The notes under the pieces were generated by a model that was not told the DNA's origin, made no database searches, and saw nothing but the letters and a program-made list of their open reading frames with translations. DNA of 64,000 nt, taken from the NCBI GenBank assembly GCA_020060215.1, contig JAGVAP010000112.1:1-64000 (forward strand), in the 5' to 3' direction. Numbering within the stretch: the stretch's first letter is position 1; each line of letters opens with the position of its first letter. Position numbers and translations under genes: made by a program. Below are positions 25,680 to 34,500 of this stretch, one piece after another. Origin of the DNA: Deltaproteobacteria bacterium (GTDB lineage: Bacteria; Desulfobacterota; DSM-4660; Desulfatiglandales; HGW-15).

Positions 25680-27650
25680 ATGGTATCATCAAAAATCAAT
25701 CCTCGAAAGAACTATGAGAAGACCCGTGAGGCCGTCGGCTACGTGGCTCGGAGGAAGGCCGCGCAGGCGGACTACGACCGGATCGGATTCAGGTCGGGTC
25801 TGGAGGTCCATCAGCAGCTCAAGACCGGGCGCAAGCTCTTTTGCCGGTGCACGGCTGGGCTGTATAACGAGAGCGACGACTTCGACGCCGAGCTGGTTCG
25901 GCATATGCGGCCCACCCTGAGCGAGCTTGGCGAATATGACGGCACGGCGCTGATGGAGTTCAAGACCAGGAAGGAGATCGTCTATCGAATCAAGAACGAT
26001 ACCGCCTGCACGTATGAGGTGGACGACACGCCGCCTTTCCCCGTGGACCGGGAGTCCCTCGACATCGCCCTTGAGATCGCCCTGCTCTGCAAGATGAACA
26101 TCGTCGGAGAGGTCCACATTACCCGCAAACAGTACCTGGACGGCAGCATCCCCACCGGGTTCCAGCGTACCGCGATCATCGGCGTGGAGGGGGAGATCTA
26201 CCTGAGGGACCGGCCCGTCCGGCTCCTGCAGCTCAGCCTCGAGGAGGACTCCTGCCGGGAGATCTCGGATGTGGGGCACGTCCGGAAATTCAAGACCGAC
26301 CGCCTGGGCATGCCGCTGATCGAGACGGTGACCTACCCCGACTGCAGGAATCCGGAAGAGGTCAGGGAGGCCTGCGACTATATTCGTTTTCTGAACCGGA
26401 CCACCGGAAAGGTGAGGACCGGGATCGGCACGGGCCGGCAGGATGTCAATGTGAGCTGCCGGGGGGGGACCCGTGTGGAGATCAAGGGGGTGTCCCATAC
26501 CAAATGGATCCCGGAGTTGACGCACAATGAGTGCTTCAGGCAGTGGGCGCTGCTGCGGATTGCGGGGATCCTGGGTCGTGAGGCAGGCGACCCGGCCAAA
26601 TGGCGCATGGTCCGAAGGGCGGTCTCTCCCGGCGTCTTTACTGCAGACTACAAATGGGTCCGGCGCGCCCGGAAGATGCAGTGGAAGATCGTTTGCATCA
26701 ACCTGCCGCATTTCAAGTCCATCCTTTCCCACTTCACCCAGCCGGGCAGGGTCTTTGCCGACGAGATCAGCGATCGCCTCAAGGTCATCGCCTGCATCGA
26801 AAAACCGAACCTGGTGCACAGCGAAGAGCTGAAGCAGACCCTGACGGCCAGGGACCTGGACAGGATACGTCTGCTGCTCAAGTCCAGGGACGACGACGCG
26901 CAGCTGATCCTCTGGGGGCCGAAAGCGGATATCCCCACCGCCCTGGAGACGGTCGAGGAGCGGTGCAAGATGGCCTTTGCCGGGGTCCCGAGCGAAACGC
27001 GGAAATGTTTCCGTGACGGCACCACCATGTTCGAAAGGGTGCTGCCGGGGCCGGATCGGATGTACCCCGATACGGACTCTGCACCGATTCCCCTGGAGGA
27101 CGAACACATCGAGCGGATCCGGACGAGGCTCCCTTCAGAGGTTCGTGACCGTCTCCGCCGGCTCCAGGGCTGGGGCGTGCCGGAGGACACCCACCGCTAT
27201 ATCCTCTCCCGCAACCACTTCCCCCTGATCGAAGAGATCGCTCGTGAAACCGGCATCCAGCCCCGTTGGATCGGGACCTTTTTCGGCCACCATCTCAAGC
27301 ACGTCGAGGGGCGTTTCCAGCGGACAGAGGACTTCGACCCCCGCACCCTCCGCGACATGTTCCGCTTCCTGATCGAGCAGGGGATCGAGGTTACGCTGGC
27401 GCGCAGGATGTTGCCCGTGATCTACCAGCATCCCAAGATGGACTTCGAATCCGTGCTCACCACCATCGGGTTCAGGAAGGTCCCGCGGGAAGAAATCCTG
27501 CTGAAGATCCCTTTCCTCCGGGAGAAGTACAGACAGAACGGACGGTCGGACCGGCAGGGGGCCGAGATCCGGTGGATCATGGGGCAGCTGCACGAGGTGG
27601 CGGTCGGGAACATGAACCTGAGGGAGTTGAGGGAGAACGTACAGGCCTGA
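25680..27650 (+). CDS. gatE: Archaeal-type Glu-tRNA(Gln) amidotransferase subunit E
   Basis: GatE phosphorylates and amidates Glu-tRNA(Gln) with ammonia supplied by GatD. The GatB/E core is clear: SGLEVHQQLKTGRKLFCRC, then SELGEYDGTALMEFKTRK. GatE-specific features are TGFQRTAIIGVEGEIYLRD, TGIGTGRQDVNVSCRGGTRV, the AspRS-like inserted domain and VLPGPDRMYPDTDSAPIP. The C-terminal helical region binds tRNA in the family. About 656 residues is slightly longer than archaeal GatE. GAGGGGG lies 11 bases before ATG 25680; ATG 25644 is an alternative. GatD follows 76 bases on. Confidence 0.93.
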   Translation: MVSSKINPRKNYEKTREAVGYVARRKAAQADYDRIGFRSGLEVHQQLKTGRKLFCRCTAGLYNESDDFDAELVRHMRPTLSELGEYDGTALMEFKTRKEIVYRIKNDTACTYEVDDTPPFPVDRESLDIALEIALLCKMNIVGEVHITRKQYLDGSIPTGFQRTAIIGVEGEIYLRDRPVRLLQLSLEEDSCREISDVGHVRKFKTDRLGMPLIETVTYPDCRNPEEVREACDYIRFLNRTTGKVRTGIGTGRQDVNVSCRGGTRVEIKGVSHTKWIPELTHNECFRQWALLRIAGILGREAGDPAKWRMVRRAVSPGVFTADYKWVRRARKMQWKIVCINLPHFKSILSHFTQPGRVFADEISDRLKVIACIEKPNLVHSEELKQTLTARDLDRIRLLLKSRDDDAQLILWGPKADIPTALETVEERCKMAFAGVPSETRKCFRDGTTMFERVLPGPDRMYPDTDSAPIPLEDEHIERIRTRLPSEVRDRLRRLQGWGVPEDTHRYILSRNHFPLIEEIARETGIQPRWIGTFFGHHLKHVEGRFQRTEDFDPRTLRDMFRFLIEQGIEVTLARRMLPVIYQHPKMDFESVLTTIGFRKVPREEILLKIPFLREKYRQNGRSDRQGAEIRWIMGQLHEVAVGNMNLRELRENVQA

Positions 27651-27726
27651 GACCCGGCAAGCGGTGAGGACGGCTTGGGAACATCGAACGAGAGAACCGA
27701 AAGAACTTTTTTTGAGGCGAAAGATC

Positions 27727-29112
27727 ATGTCGGACGACATTTTTCAAGGCTACAGGGGAGAGGCCCTGGAGGTGCTGATCAGGTTTCAGGCGCGCGTATG
27801 GGGGCAGGTGGACATCCAGACCACCCGCGGGAAGTTTTCGGGGACCATCCTGCCCCGTGCGGAAAACGACGACGACAGGCACATCGTGCTCAAGATCTCC
27901 ACGGGCTACAACATCGGGATCGATACGCGGACCATCACGCGGATGCAGGAGACCGGTTACAGGAAGGCCAGTTACAAGATACCGGAGAAGAGCTTTCCCA
28001 CGACCCCGGACCTGCCCAGGATCAAGCTGCTCGGCACCGGGGGAACCATCGCATCCAGGCTGGACTACCGGACCGGGGCGGTGATCCCCGCGTTCAGTCC
28101 GGGAGAGCTTTACGGGGCCGTGCCGGAACTGGCGGACATCTGCAACCTGGAGACGGAGAAGATCTTTGCCGTATTCAGCGAAAACATGGGGCCCAGACAG
28201 TACATCGCCCTCGCGAATGCCATTGCCAGGGAGATCGAAAGCGGCGTGGACGGGATCGTGATCGGCCACGGGACCGACACCCTGCACCACACGGGCGCCG
28301 CCCTGACCTTTATGGTGCAGAACCTGCCGGTCCCCGTCGTCCTGGTGGGTTCCCAGCGATCCTCCGACCGGCCCAGCTCGGATGCCGCCCTGAACCTCAT
28401 GCACGCCATGTATGCCGCCGGGAACTGCGACATTGCGGAAGTGATGGTGTGCATGTTCGGACCCACGTCGGACGAATACGGCCTGCTGCACAAGGGCACC
28501 CGGGTGCGGAAGATGCACTCTTCCTACCGCTCGACGTTTCGCACCATCGGCGCGGTGCCCTTGGCCAAGGTGTACAGGGACCGTATCGAGTACCTCCACA
28601 GGAAGCGGAACTTCAGGCGCAAAGACCGCACCGTCAGGCTGATGCCCTACTTCAGCGACGAGGTCACCATGCTCTATTACTACCCGGCCATGAAGCCGGA
28701 CATCCTGGACAACCTCGTGGACGCCGGGTACCGGGGCGTCGTATTCGTGGGGACCGGGCTGGGGCACGTGAACCGGGAGCTCTACCCCGCCATCGAGCGC
28801 GCCCATGCCAAGGGCGTGCACATGTACATGACCCTCCAGACCATCTGGGGGTACGTGCACATGTTTGTGTACGACACGGGAAGGGACATGATGGCCAAAG
28901 GGATCATTCCGGCCGGGAACATGCTGCCGGAAGTCGCCTACATCAAGCTCGGTTGGGCCCTCGGGCAGACCGACGACCCCGAGAAGGTGAAAGAGATCAT
29001 GCTGACCCCCATCAACGACGAGATCACCGACAGGGAGCCTTACAACGGCTATCTGGTGTTTCAGGGAGGGGTCTGCGAGGTGGAGGAATTCCTCCGAAGG
29101 GTGCACAAGTAG
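27727..29112 (+). CDS. gatD: Archaeal-type Glu-tRNA(Gln) amidotransferase subunit D
   Basis: GatD is an asparaginase-like subunit that releases ammonia from Asn or Gln for GatE. Residues 1-90 form the GatD-specific N-terminal domain (YRGEALEVLIRFQARVWGQV). The asparaginase core follows, with the catalytic threonines in LLGTGGTIASR (residues 103-110) and GHGTDTLHHT (180-189). The segment KMHSSYRSTFRTIGAVPLAK is also characteristic. About 461 residues is somewhat longer than archaeal GatD. The N-terminal domain separates it from ordinary L-asparaginases. The start ATG follows GAGG. Confidence 0.92.
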   Translation: MSDDIFQGYRGEALEVLIRFQARVWGQVDIQTTRGKFSGTILPRAENDDDRHIVLKISTGYNIGIDTRTITRMQETGYRKASYKIPEKSFPTTPDLPRIKLLGTGGTIASRLDYRTGAVIPAFSPGELYGAVPELADICNLETEKIFAVFSENMGPRQYIALANAIAREIESGVDGIVIGHGTDTLHHTGAALTFMVQNLPVPVVLVGSQRSSDRPSSDAALNLMHAMYAAGNCDIAEVMVCMFGPTSDEYGLLHKGTRVRKMHSSYRSTFRTIGAVPLAKVYRDRIEYLHRKRNFRRKDRTVRLMPYFSDEVTMLYYYPAMKPDILDNLVDAGYRGVVFVGTGLGHVNRELYPAIERAHAKGVHMYMTLQTIWGYVHMFVYDTGRDMMAKGIIPAGNMLPEVAYIKLGWALGQTDDPEKVKEIMLTPINDEITDREPYNGYLVFQGGVCEVEEFLRRVHK

Positions 29113-29136
29113 CACCGTGGCGAAGGGATCCGGGGC

Positions 29137-30624
29137 TCAATGCATGAGCCCATGCTTCCTCAGCTTTTCATAGAGGGTGGAGCGATGGATCCCAAGGAGG
29201 TCCGCGGCCATCTTCTTGTTTCCGCCGCTTTCAGAAAGGGCCCTGAACACCATCTCCCTTTCTGCATCGGCCACCACGGAGCTGAGGGCGGGCGAGGGAT
29301 CGGGACCGGTTCGACTGAGCAGATAGGCCGGAAGGTCGGTCACCCTGATGACCGGGCCGTCTACGACGTTCATCAGCTGTTCGATCAGGTTGGAGAGCTC
29401 CCGGACATTGCCCGGCCAGCTGAAGTTCACGAAGAGCTCCAGGACCCCCCTTTCCAATGCCTTGGGTTCCAGGTGCCTGGTCTTGTGGAGCCTTTCGATC
29501 AGGTGATCGACCAGGAGGGGGATGTCCTCTTTCCTCTCCCTCAGGGGGGGGATGTGGAGGGTGGCCGAGGTAAGGCGGTAATAGAGATCCTTCCGGAAGG
29601 ACCCCTCCGCGACAAGCTTTTCCAGATTCCGGTTCGTGGCGACGATGAAGCGCACGTCGACCGTCTTCGGCTTGGTGGATCCGATTCGCTCGAACTCCTT
29701 GGTCTCGAGCGCCCGCAGCAGCTTGGGCTGGACCTCCAGAGGCATATCCCCGATCTCGTCCAGGAACAGGGATCCTCCGTCGGCCATCTCGAATTTCCCG
29801 GCCTTTCCGCTCTTCCCGGCTCCGGTAAAGGCGCCCTTCTCGTAGCCGAAGAGCTCGGACTCCACGAGGTCCTTGGGGATTGCGGCGCAGTTCAGGCAGA
29901 CGAATGGACGCTCCTGCCTCAGGCTCGACGCGTGCACGGCATGGGCAAAGAGCTCCTTGCCCACACCGCTCTCGCCCAGGATGAGCACATTGGAATCCCC
30001 GAAGGCGATCTTCCGGGCAAGCTGCTTCGCCTTTTCGATCGCAGGGCTGGTCCCTTTGATGTCGTTGAACCGGTAGCGGGGGCTGAGGATCGCCCCCAGC
30101 CCCTTCTGGAACTGGTCGAGCTGCTGCTGAAGCTGGCAGGCCTTCTGGAGCAGTCCCCTGAGTTCGGACATGTTCCGGAACGACACCCGGGCGATTGCGC
30201 CTACGATCTCCCCTCCAATGCGGATCGGCAGTCGCTGGACGATCGCTTCCAGCCCCTTGATCTCCATCAGCTCCTGCAGGATCGGCCTTCCGCTGGCAAG
30301 GACGTCGGGGATTCTTGTATTGGGCATCACTTCGCGGACGTGCCTTCCGACGACGCGATCCCGCGACACGCACAGGAACTCTTCGTAGGCATTGTTGAAA
30401 ACGCGGATGATCCCCTCGCGGTCGGTGATAAAGGCGGGCTCGGGCATGGAGTCCAGGAGCACCTCCAGCACCTCGAGCGATTGTGAAAAATCAAAGCAGC
30501 CTGCGGTTCCCAAACGGGCCTCCGGGGCGGAATTCCTGTCTCCGAACGACGGGGGGCGCAATCCGTGGACCCTCTCCACCCGCCGTGTAGGGGATTCCGG
30601 ACAGGTGACGGGAAAACCGGTCAT
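29137..30624 (-). CDS. Sigma-54-dependent activator with PAS sensor
   Basis: This enhancer-binding protein activates RNA polymerase carrying sigma-54. An N-terminal PAS domain (PAFITDREGIIRVFNNAYEE) senses a signal. The AAA+ domain has Walker A GESGVGKE, the sigma-54-contacting GAFTGA loop and Walker B LFLDEIGDM. A Fis-type helix-turn-helix ends the protein (NKKMAADLLGIHRSTLYEKL). It is divergent from the corrinoid gene, whose -24/-12 promoter is its likely target. The start is uncertain: ATG 30624 is chosen over TTG 30690 and neither has a clear ribosome binding site. It ends 24 bases from gatD, convergently. Confidence 0.92.
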   Translation of the reverse strand: MTGFPVTCPESPTRRVERVHGLRPPSFGDRNSAPEARLGTAGCFDFSQSLEVLEVLLDSMPEPAFITDREGIIRVFNNAYEEFLCVSRDRVVGRHVREVMPNTRIPDVLASGRPILQELMEIKGLEAIVQRLPIRIGGEIVGAIARVSFRNMSELRGLLQKACQLQQQLDQFQKGLGAILSPRYRFNDIKGTSPAIEKAKQLARKIAFGDSNVLILGESGVGKELFAHAVHASSLRQERPFVCLNCAAIPKDLVESELFGYEKGAFTGAGKSGKAGKFEMADGGSLFLDEIGDMPLEVQPKLLRALETKEFERIGSTKPKTVDVRFIVATNRNLEKLVAEGSFRKDLYYRLTSATLHIPPLRERKEDIPLLVDHLIERLHKTRHLEPKALERGVLELFVNFSWPGNVRELSNLIEQLMNVVDGPVIRVTDLPAYLLSRTGPDPSPALSSVVADAEREMVFRALSESGGNKKMAADLLGIHRSTLYEKLRKHGLMH

Positions 30625-30879
30625 CGAGGCGGGTTTCACCCCGCACTTCTCTGTTTCAACAAACTTACATGCCGGGGTGGGAAGATGCAAGAAAATAGTA
30701 AATCCAATGGCTTATATCAGTATTGACATAAGAGGTCGTTCGCTCCCGACCCGCCCGAGACCTGTTTTGAAGCGGTCGATATCATGGGAATTTGGGCGCG
30801 CTCCTCCGAATCGGCGCCTCCCCGCCGACCAAGATCGCTCTTTCCCTTCTCCCAAACGGGCGGGGATCGAGCCGGACCA

Positions 30880-30895
30880 TGGCACAGGACTTGCT
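30880..30895 (+). promoter_or_regulatory. Sigma-54 (-24/-12) promoter of the corrinoid gene
   Basis: TGGCACAGGACTTGCT matches the consensus TGGCACG-N4-TTGCW at every fixed position except one, with exact spacing between the GG and GC elements. Transcription would start near 30907, about 40 bases before the corrinoid start. The sigma-54 activator is encoded immediately upstream on the other strand. Confidence 0.8.
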
Positions 30896-30947
30896 CAGGT
30901 GGACAAGAGCAAACCACCCGGACCACCAATACCGATCGGCTTCTTCG

Positions 30948-31589
30948 ATGACCACTCTCGACCATATTGGGAAGACCGTAAAAGACGGCAACGCAGCGGA
31001 GACGAAGAGACTCGTGGGCGCGGCCCTGGAGCAGGGAGTGGGCCCCTGGTCGATCCTGAACGAGGGCATGGTGCCTGCGCTCAACTCGTTGGGTGAGAAG
31101 CTCAAGGACGGCACCATAGGCCTGCCGGAGGTGATGATCTCGGTCGGGGCACTGCGGGCGGGGTTGACCATCCTCAAGCCCCTGCTGATTCCGAGCGTGC
31201 GGGAGATGCGGGGGGTGATCCTGATCGGCACCGTGGAGGGGGACGTCCATTCCTTGGGAAAGGATCTCGTCGTTATGATGCTCGAAGGCAACGGGTACCA
31301 CGTGATCGATCTCGGGACCGACGTGCCGGTCCGCCGGTTCGTGGAGGCCGCTGCCGAGCACAAGCCGGACGTCTTGGCCATGTCGGGCCTGCTCACGAGC
31401 AGCAGGCTGGTCATGAAGGGCGTGATCGCGAAGCTGGAGAAATCGGGGCTTCGCAAGGGTGTGTCGATCCTCGTCGGCGGCGGATGCGTGGACGCGCAGA
31501 CCGCCGAGGCCATGGGCGCCGACGCGTACGAAGCGGAGGCCTCTGCCGCGCCCCGCTCGGTGGCCGCCCTCTTGAAGAAGACCATGTAG
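30948..31589 (+). CDS. Corrinoid (B12-binding) methyltransferase partner protein
   Basis: This 213-residue protein has a helical cap domain (IGLPEVMISVGALRAGLTIL) and a cobalamin-binding Rossmann domain. It has the lower-ligand motif Asp99-x-His101-x-x-Gly104 (GDVHSLG) and the later GLLTSSR and LVGGG loops. It belongs with MtbC/MttC-type proteins that carry a methyl group between a substrate methyltransferase and tetrahydrofolate or CoM. No methyltransferase of the MtaB/MtbB/MttB or MtrH type lies in this window. The start at 30948 is fixed by the sigma-54 promoter; a longer frame upstream would overlap that promoter. Confidence 0.88.
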   Translation: MTTLDHIGKTVKDGNAAETKRLVGAALEQGVGPWSILNEGMVPALNSLGEKLKDGTIGLPEVMISVGALRAGLTILKPLLIPSVREMRGVILIGTVEGDVHSLGKDLVVMMLEGNGYHVIDLGTDVPVRRFVEAAAEHKPDVLAMSGLLTSSRLVMKGVIAKLEKSGLRKGVSILVGGGCVDAQTAEAMGADAYEAEASAAPRSVAALLKKTM

Positions 31590-31721
31590 GGGATCCCCTA
31601 CAGCGGTGTAGGGTTTCATCAACACGTTTGGGGTGGGAGCGCCGAATTGTTGTGGTCAAGGAAGACGCTCGAGCGCTGGAGTGATTTCGGGCCCGGTTCC
31701 ACCGGAGGGAAGGCAGGCTCC

Positions 31722-32267
31722 ATGATCCGTCTCGGCAATGGAATCATCGTCGAAACCATGTGCGAGGACATCTCCGTGTTCTACGGCGACGGGATCATCG
31801 TTCCCAACAACACCTCCTTGAACCTGGAGTCGCCTCTCATGTCCCGGCTGCGCAGGAAGGCGGGGAGCTCCACCCTGCAGGCCGCCACAGCGAAGGGGCC
31901 CATCCCTTTGGGCGAGGCCGTCATCACCAGCGGCGGCGGACTGCTCTCGCTCTACCTGGTCCATGTCGCCCTCTTCTCCACGGCGGGCCCCCCGGCCTGC
32001 AGCGAACAGGGGAAGAGGTCGCTGCTGCATTCAGCGGTGGTCAACGGCCTTCTCCGCTGCACCGAGGTGGAGCTCGAGAGCGTGGGGATCCCGAACCTGG
32101 GGGTCTTCCTCGGCTACTCCCTGGAGGAGAGCTCACGTCTGCTCGTGGAGGCGATTGCGCGGGTCGAGGTCCCCGACGGGAACGCACTGAAGAAGGTGTT
32201 CTGTGTTTCTGAGGACGAAGAGGAATGCCACACGTTCAGCCGGATCGCTTCGGCTGTCTCCGTGTAG
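31722..32267 (+). CDS. Degenerate macro-domain-like protein
   Basis: This 181-residue protein can be laid along a macro (ADP-ribose-binding) domain. IIVPNNTSLNLESPLMSRLR stands for the first ligand loop, GPIPLGEAVITSGGGL is a clear macro motif, and PNLGVFLGYSLEESSRLLVE stands for the second loop and final helix. The usual glycine-rich GGGV in loop 1 and STG in loop 2 are missing, so ADP-ribose binding or hydrolysis is doubtful. The start follows GGAGGGAAGG. It lies between the corrinoid gene and the LIV transporter. The assignment is by pattern only. Confidence 0.55.
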   Translation: MIRLGNGIIVETMCEDISVFYGDGIIVPNNTSLNLESPLMSRLRRKAGSSTLQAATAKGPIPLGEAVITSGGGLLSLYLVHVALFSTAGPPACSEQGKRSLLHSAVVNGLLRCTEVELESVGIPNLGVFLGYSLEESSRLLVEAIARVEVPDGNALKKVFCVSEDEEECHTFSRIASAVSV

Positions 32268-32358
32268 CTCGAGTCGGGGGGGAGAGGGGGGAAGCACCCT
32301 CGACGACGGGCTGGTGACGGAAGCATTTGGGAGAGAACCACAAACAGGGAGGGTAACG

Positions 32359-33552
32359 ATGAAGAAGACGCTTTTTGGGGTGGTAGTCGTGGGGTTGTTC
32401 CTGGCCTTTGGGGCTCTGCCTCCGGCGAGTTCGGCCAAGGACGATGTCATCCGAATCGGTCTGTTCGGGCCCCTGACGGGCAAGTTCTCAGGCCTGGGGG
32501 TGGACGGCCAGAAGGGATGCGAGCTTGCGGTCAGGGAGATCAACCAGGCCGGAGGGATCAACGGGAAGAAGGTCCAGCTCTTCATCTATGACGATCGGGG
32601 CGACAGGAAGGAAGCCGTCTCCGTGGTGCGCAAGATGATCGAGATGGACAAGGTGGTGGCCATCGTGGACGGTTCCCTCAGCCTCACCAGCATTGCGGCG
32701 GCGCCGGTGGTGAATTCGGCAAAGATCCCCATGGTGGTCGCCTATTCCAATGCGGTGGGCGTCGTAAAGGGACACGAGTACTGCTTCAGGTGGGCGAGCG
32801 TGGCCGACGTGCAGGGCTGGATCATGGCCCACCACGCGGTGAAGAAGAAGAACTTCAAGAACTTCGCTCTCTTCATCCAGGACGAGGAATACGGCAGGGG
32901 AATCGGGAACGGAATGGTGAAGGGGCTGGAGAAGCTGGGGGCCAACATCGCCTATCAGCGTTTCTTCTCCCCCGGGGAGAAGGAATTCCGCTCCTACCTC
33001 ACGGCGGCCAAGGAAAAGAACCCGGACGCGGTGTTCGTGTCGGGCTTCGGTCCTTCCCTGGCGGGGATCCAGCTTCAGGGCTACGACCTGGGGCTGTTTC
33101 CGAAGGCCCAATACTACGGCGGGTGCGACATGACCGAGATGGACTGGTTCAACGGCGTGGGGACGAAGGGAAACGGCGCCATCGGGATCCTGGAGTTCAT
33201 CACCGGGGTGGACAACGCCTTCACGAAAGAGTTCGTCAAGAAGTGGACCAAGGAGTTCAACACCTCGATCGTCAGCCACGAGGCCGGGTTGACCTATGAC
33301 GCCGCGAGGCTGCTGTTTGACGCGATCAAGCGGGGCGGAGCCACCCCGGAGGGAATCCGCAAGGCCCTGAGCGAGACCAAGGAGTTCAAGAACCTCTCGG
33401 GGGTGCCGGTGAAATTCACGGAACTCCGGGAGCCCGAGCTCCCGCTCGCCATCGGCGTGTACGACGATGCCATCAAGGACTTCAAGCTCCTTGAGTACGT
33501 CACCGATCCTGCTCTGATCGACCCGAGGCCCTGGTACCAGTATTACAAATAG
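32359..33552 (+). CDS. LIV-type ABC substrate-binding protein
   Basis: This 397-residue periplasmic receptor has a signal peptide (KKTLFGVVVVGLFLAFGALP to SSA). The type I fold is seen in IRIGLFGPLTGKFSGLGVDG, DDRGDRKEAVSVVRKMI and the family's FIQDEEYGRGIGNGM. Members bind branched-chain amino acids, amides, urea or aromatic acids. Its neighbours (nitrilase, decarboxylases) make an amide or aromatic acid as likely as leucine. The start follows GGGAGGG. It opens a five-gene transporter operon. Confidence 0.9.
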   Translation: MKKTLFGVVVVGLFLAFGALPPASSAKDDVIRIGLFGPLTGKFSGLGVDGQKGCELAVREINQAGGINGKKVQLFIYDDRGDRKEAVSVVRKMIEMDKVVAIVDGSLSLTSIAAAPVVNSAKIPMVVAYSNAVGVVKGHEYCFRWASVADVQGWIMAHHAVKKKNFKNFALFIQDEEYGRGIGNGMVKGLEKLGANIAYQRFFSPGEKEFRSYLTAAKEKNPDAVFVSGFGPSLAGIQLQGYDLGLFPKAQYYGGCDMTEMDWFNGVGTKGNGAIGILEFITGVDNAFTKEFVKKWTKEFNTSIVSHEAGLTYDAARLLFDAIKRGGATPEGIRKALSETKEFKNLSGVPVKFTELREPELPLAIGVYDDAIKDFKLLEYVTDPALIDPRPWYQYYK

Positions 33553-33638
33553 GTCTCACGCCTCTCTCCGGGAAGAGCGGAGTGCCTTCACGCGCATTCG
33601 TCCTTTCCGCGAGAGAGAGCTCCGTCAGGTAAACCGCC

Positions 33639-34496
33639 ATGGCCATATTGCAGCAGATCATCAACAGCCTGGTCCTGGGCTCCACCTATGCCTTGATCGC
33701 CATCGGGGTGACCATGATCTATGGCGTGCTCCGAATCCTTCACATCGCCAACGCGGGCGTGTACGTGGCGGGGGCATACCTGGGGCTCCTGTTCTGGACC
33801 CTGACTCACAGCCTGGCCCTGGCCATGGCGGCCTCGATGCTTCTTTCAGGGATTTTCGGCCTGTTGATCGAGCGGTTCGTCTACCGGCCCATGATCCCCC
33901 TCCCCAGGATCGTCGCCCTCATTGCCAGCATCGGCCTTTTCGTTCTCATCTCTGACCTGGCCAGGATCATCGGGGGGCCCCATGAGAAGCCGTTTTCGGT
34001 GGATATGGGCGGGAGGATCAGCGTGGGCGGGCTGAGCGTCTCGGGGCTGGACCTGCTGATCCTGGCTTCCACCGCAGTCATCTTCGCGGTGCTCTGGTTC
34101 ATCATGAACAAGAGCAAGCTGGGGTACGCCATCCGCGCCATCTCCCAGGACCAGACAGCCTCCAAGATTGTCGGCATCAACATCCACAGGGCCGTCCAGG
34201 GCGTCTTCTTCATCGGCTCCGCCATCTCCGGGGCGGGCGGGGTGCTGGTCGGTATCCTGTACAACGCGGTCTACCCCTCCATGGGCGACGTCTATTCGTA
34301 CAAGACCCTGGCGATCGTCACCATAGGCGGGTTCGGCAGCCTTCTCGGTTCGGTCCTGGCTTCCCTGTTCCTGGGTGTGATGGAGACCTTCATGACCACC
34401 TATACGGACGTGCCCCTTTCGAGGGAAGGGATAGCCATGCTTTTCCTTATCCTCCTGATCCTTTTTCGGCCGTACGGGATCCTCGGGAAAGAGTGA
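33639..34496 (+). CDS. livH: LIV-type ABC permease 1
   Basis: This inner-membrane permease of 285 residues is of the LivH class. It starts with QQIINSLVLGSTYALIAIGV and carries the typical MIYGVLRILHIANAGVYVAG segment. The C-terminal YKTLAIVTIGGFGSLLGSVL loop is the ATPase contact region. Four bases separate it from livM. Confidence 0.92.
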   Translation: MAILQQIINSLVLGSTYALIAIGVTMIYGVLRILHIANAGVYVAGAYLGLLFWTLTHSLALAMAASMLLSGIFGLLIERFVYRPMIPLPRIVALIASIGLFVLISDLARIIGGPHEKPFSVDMGGRISVGGLSVSGLDLLILASTAVIFAVLWFIMNKSKLGYAIRAISQDQTASKIVGINIHRAVQGVFFIGSAISGAGGVLVGILYNAVYPSMGDVYSYKTLAIVTIGGFGSLLGSVLASLFLGVMETFMTTYTDVPLSREGIAMLFLILLILFRPYGILGKE

Positions 34497-34500
34497 GGCG

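Noticed and set aside
25520..25699. N-terminal extension of the FRG gene
   Set aside because: It would overlap the divergent gatE start and has no ribosome binding site; ATG 25519 is sufficient.
27577..29115. 512-codon antisense frame over gatD
   Set aside because: Low-complexity His/Val/Gly composition, no family resemblance, and it lies entirely over a confident gene.
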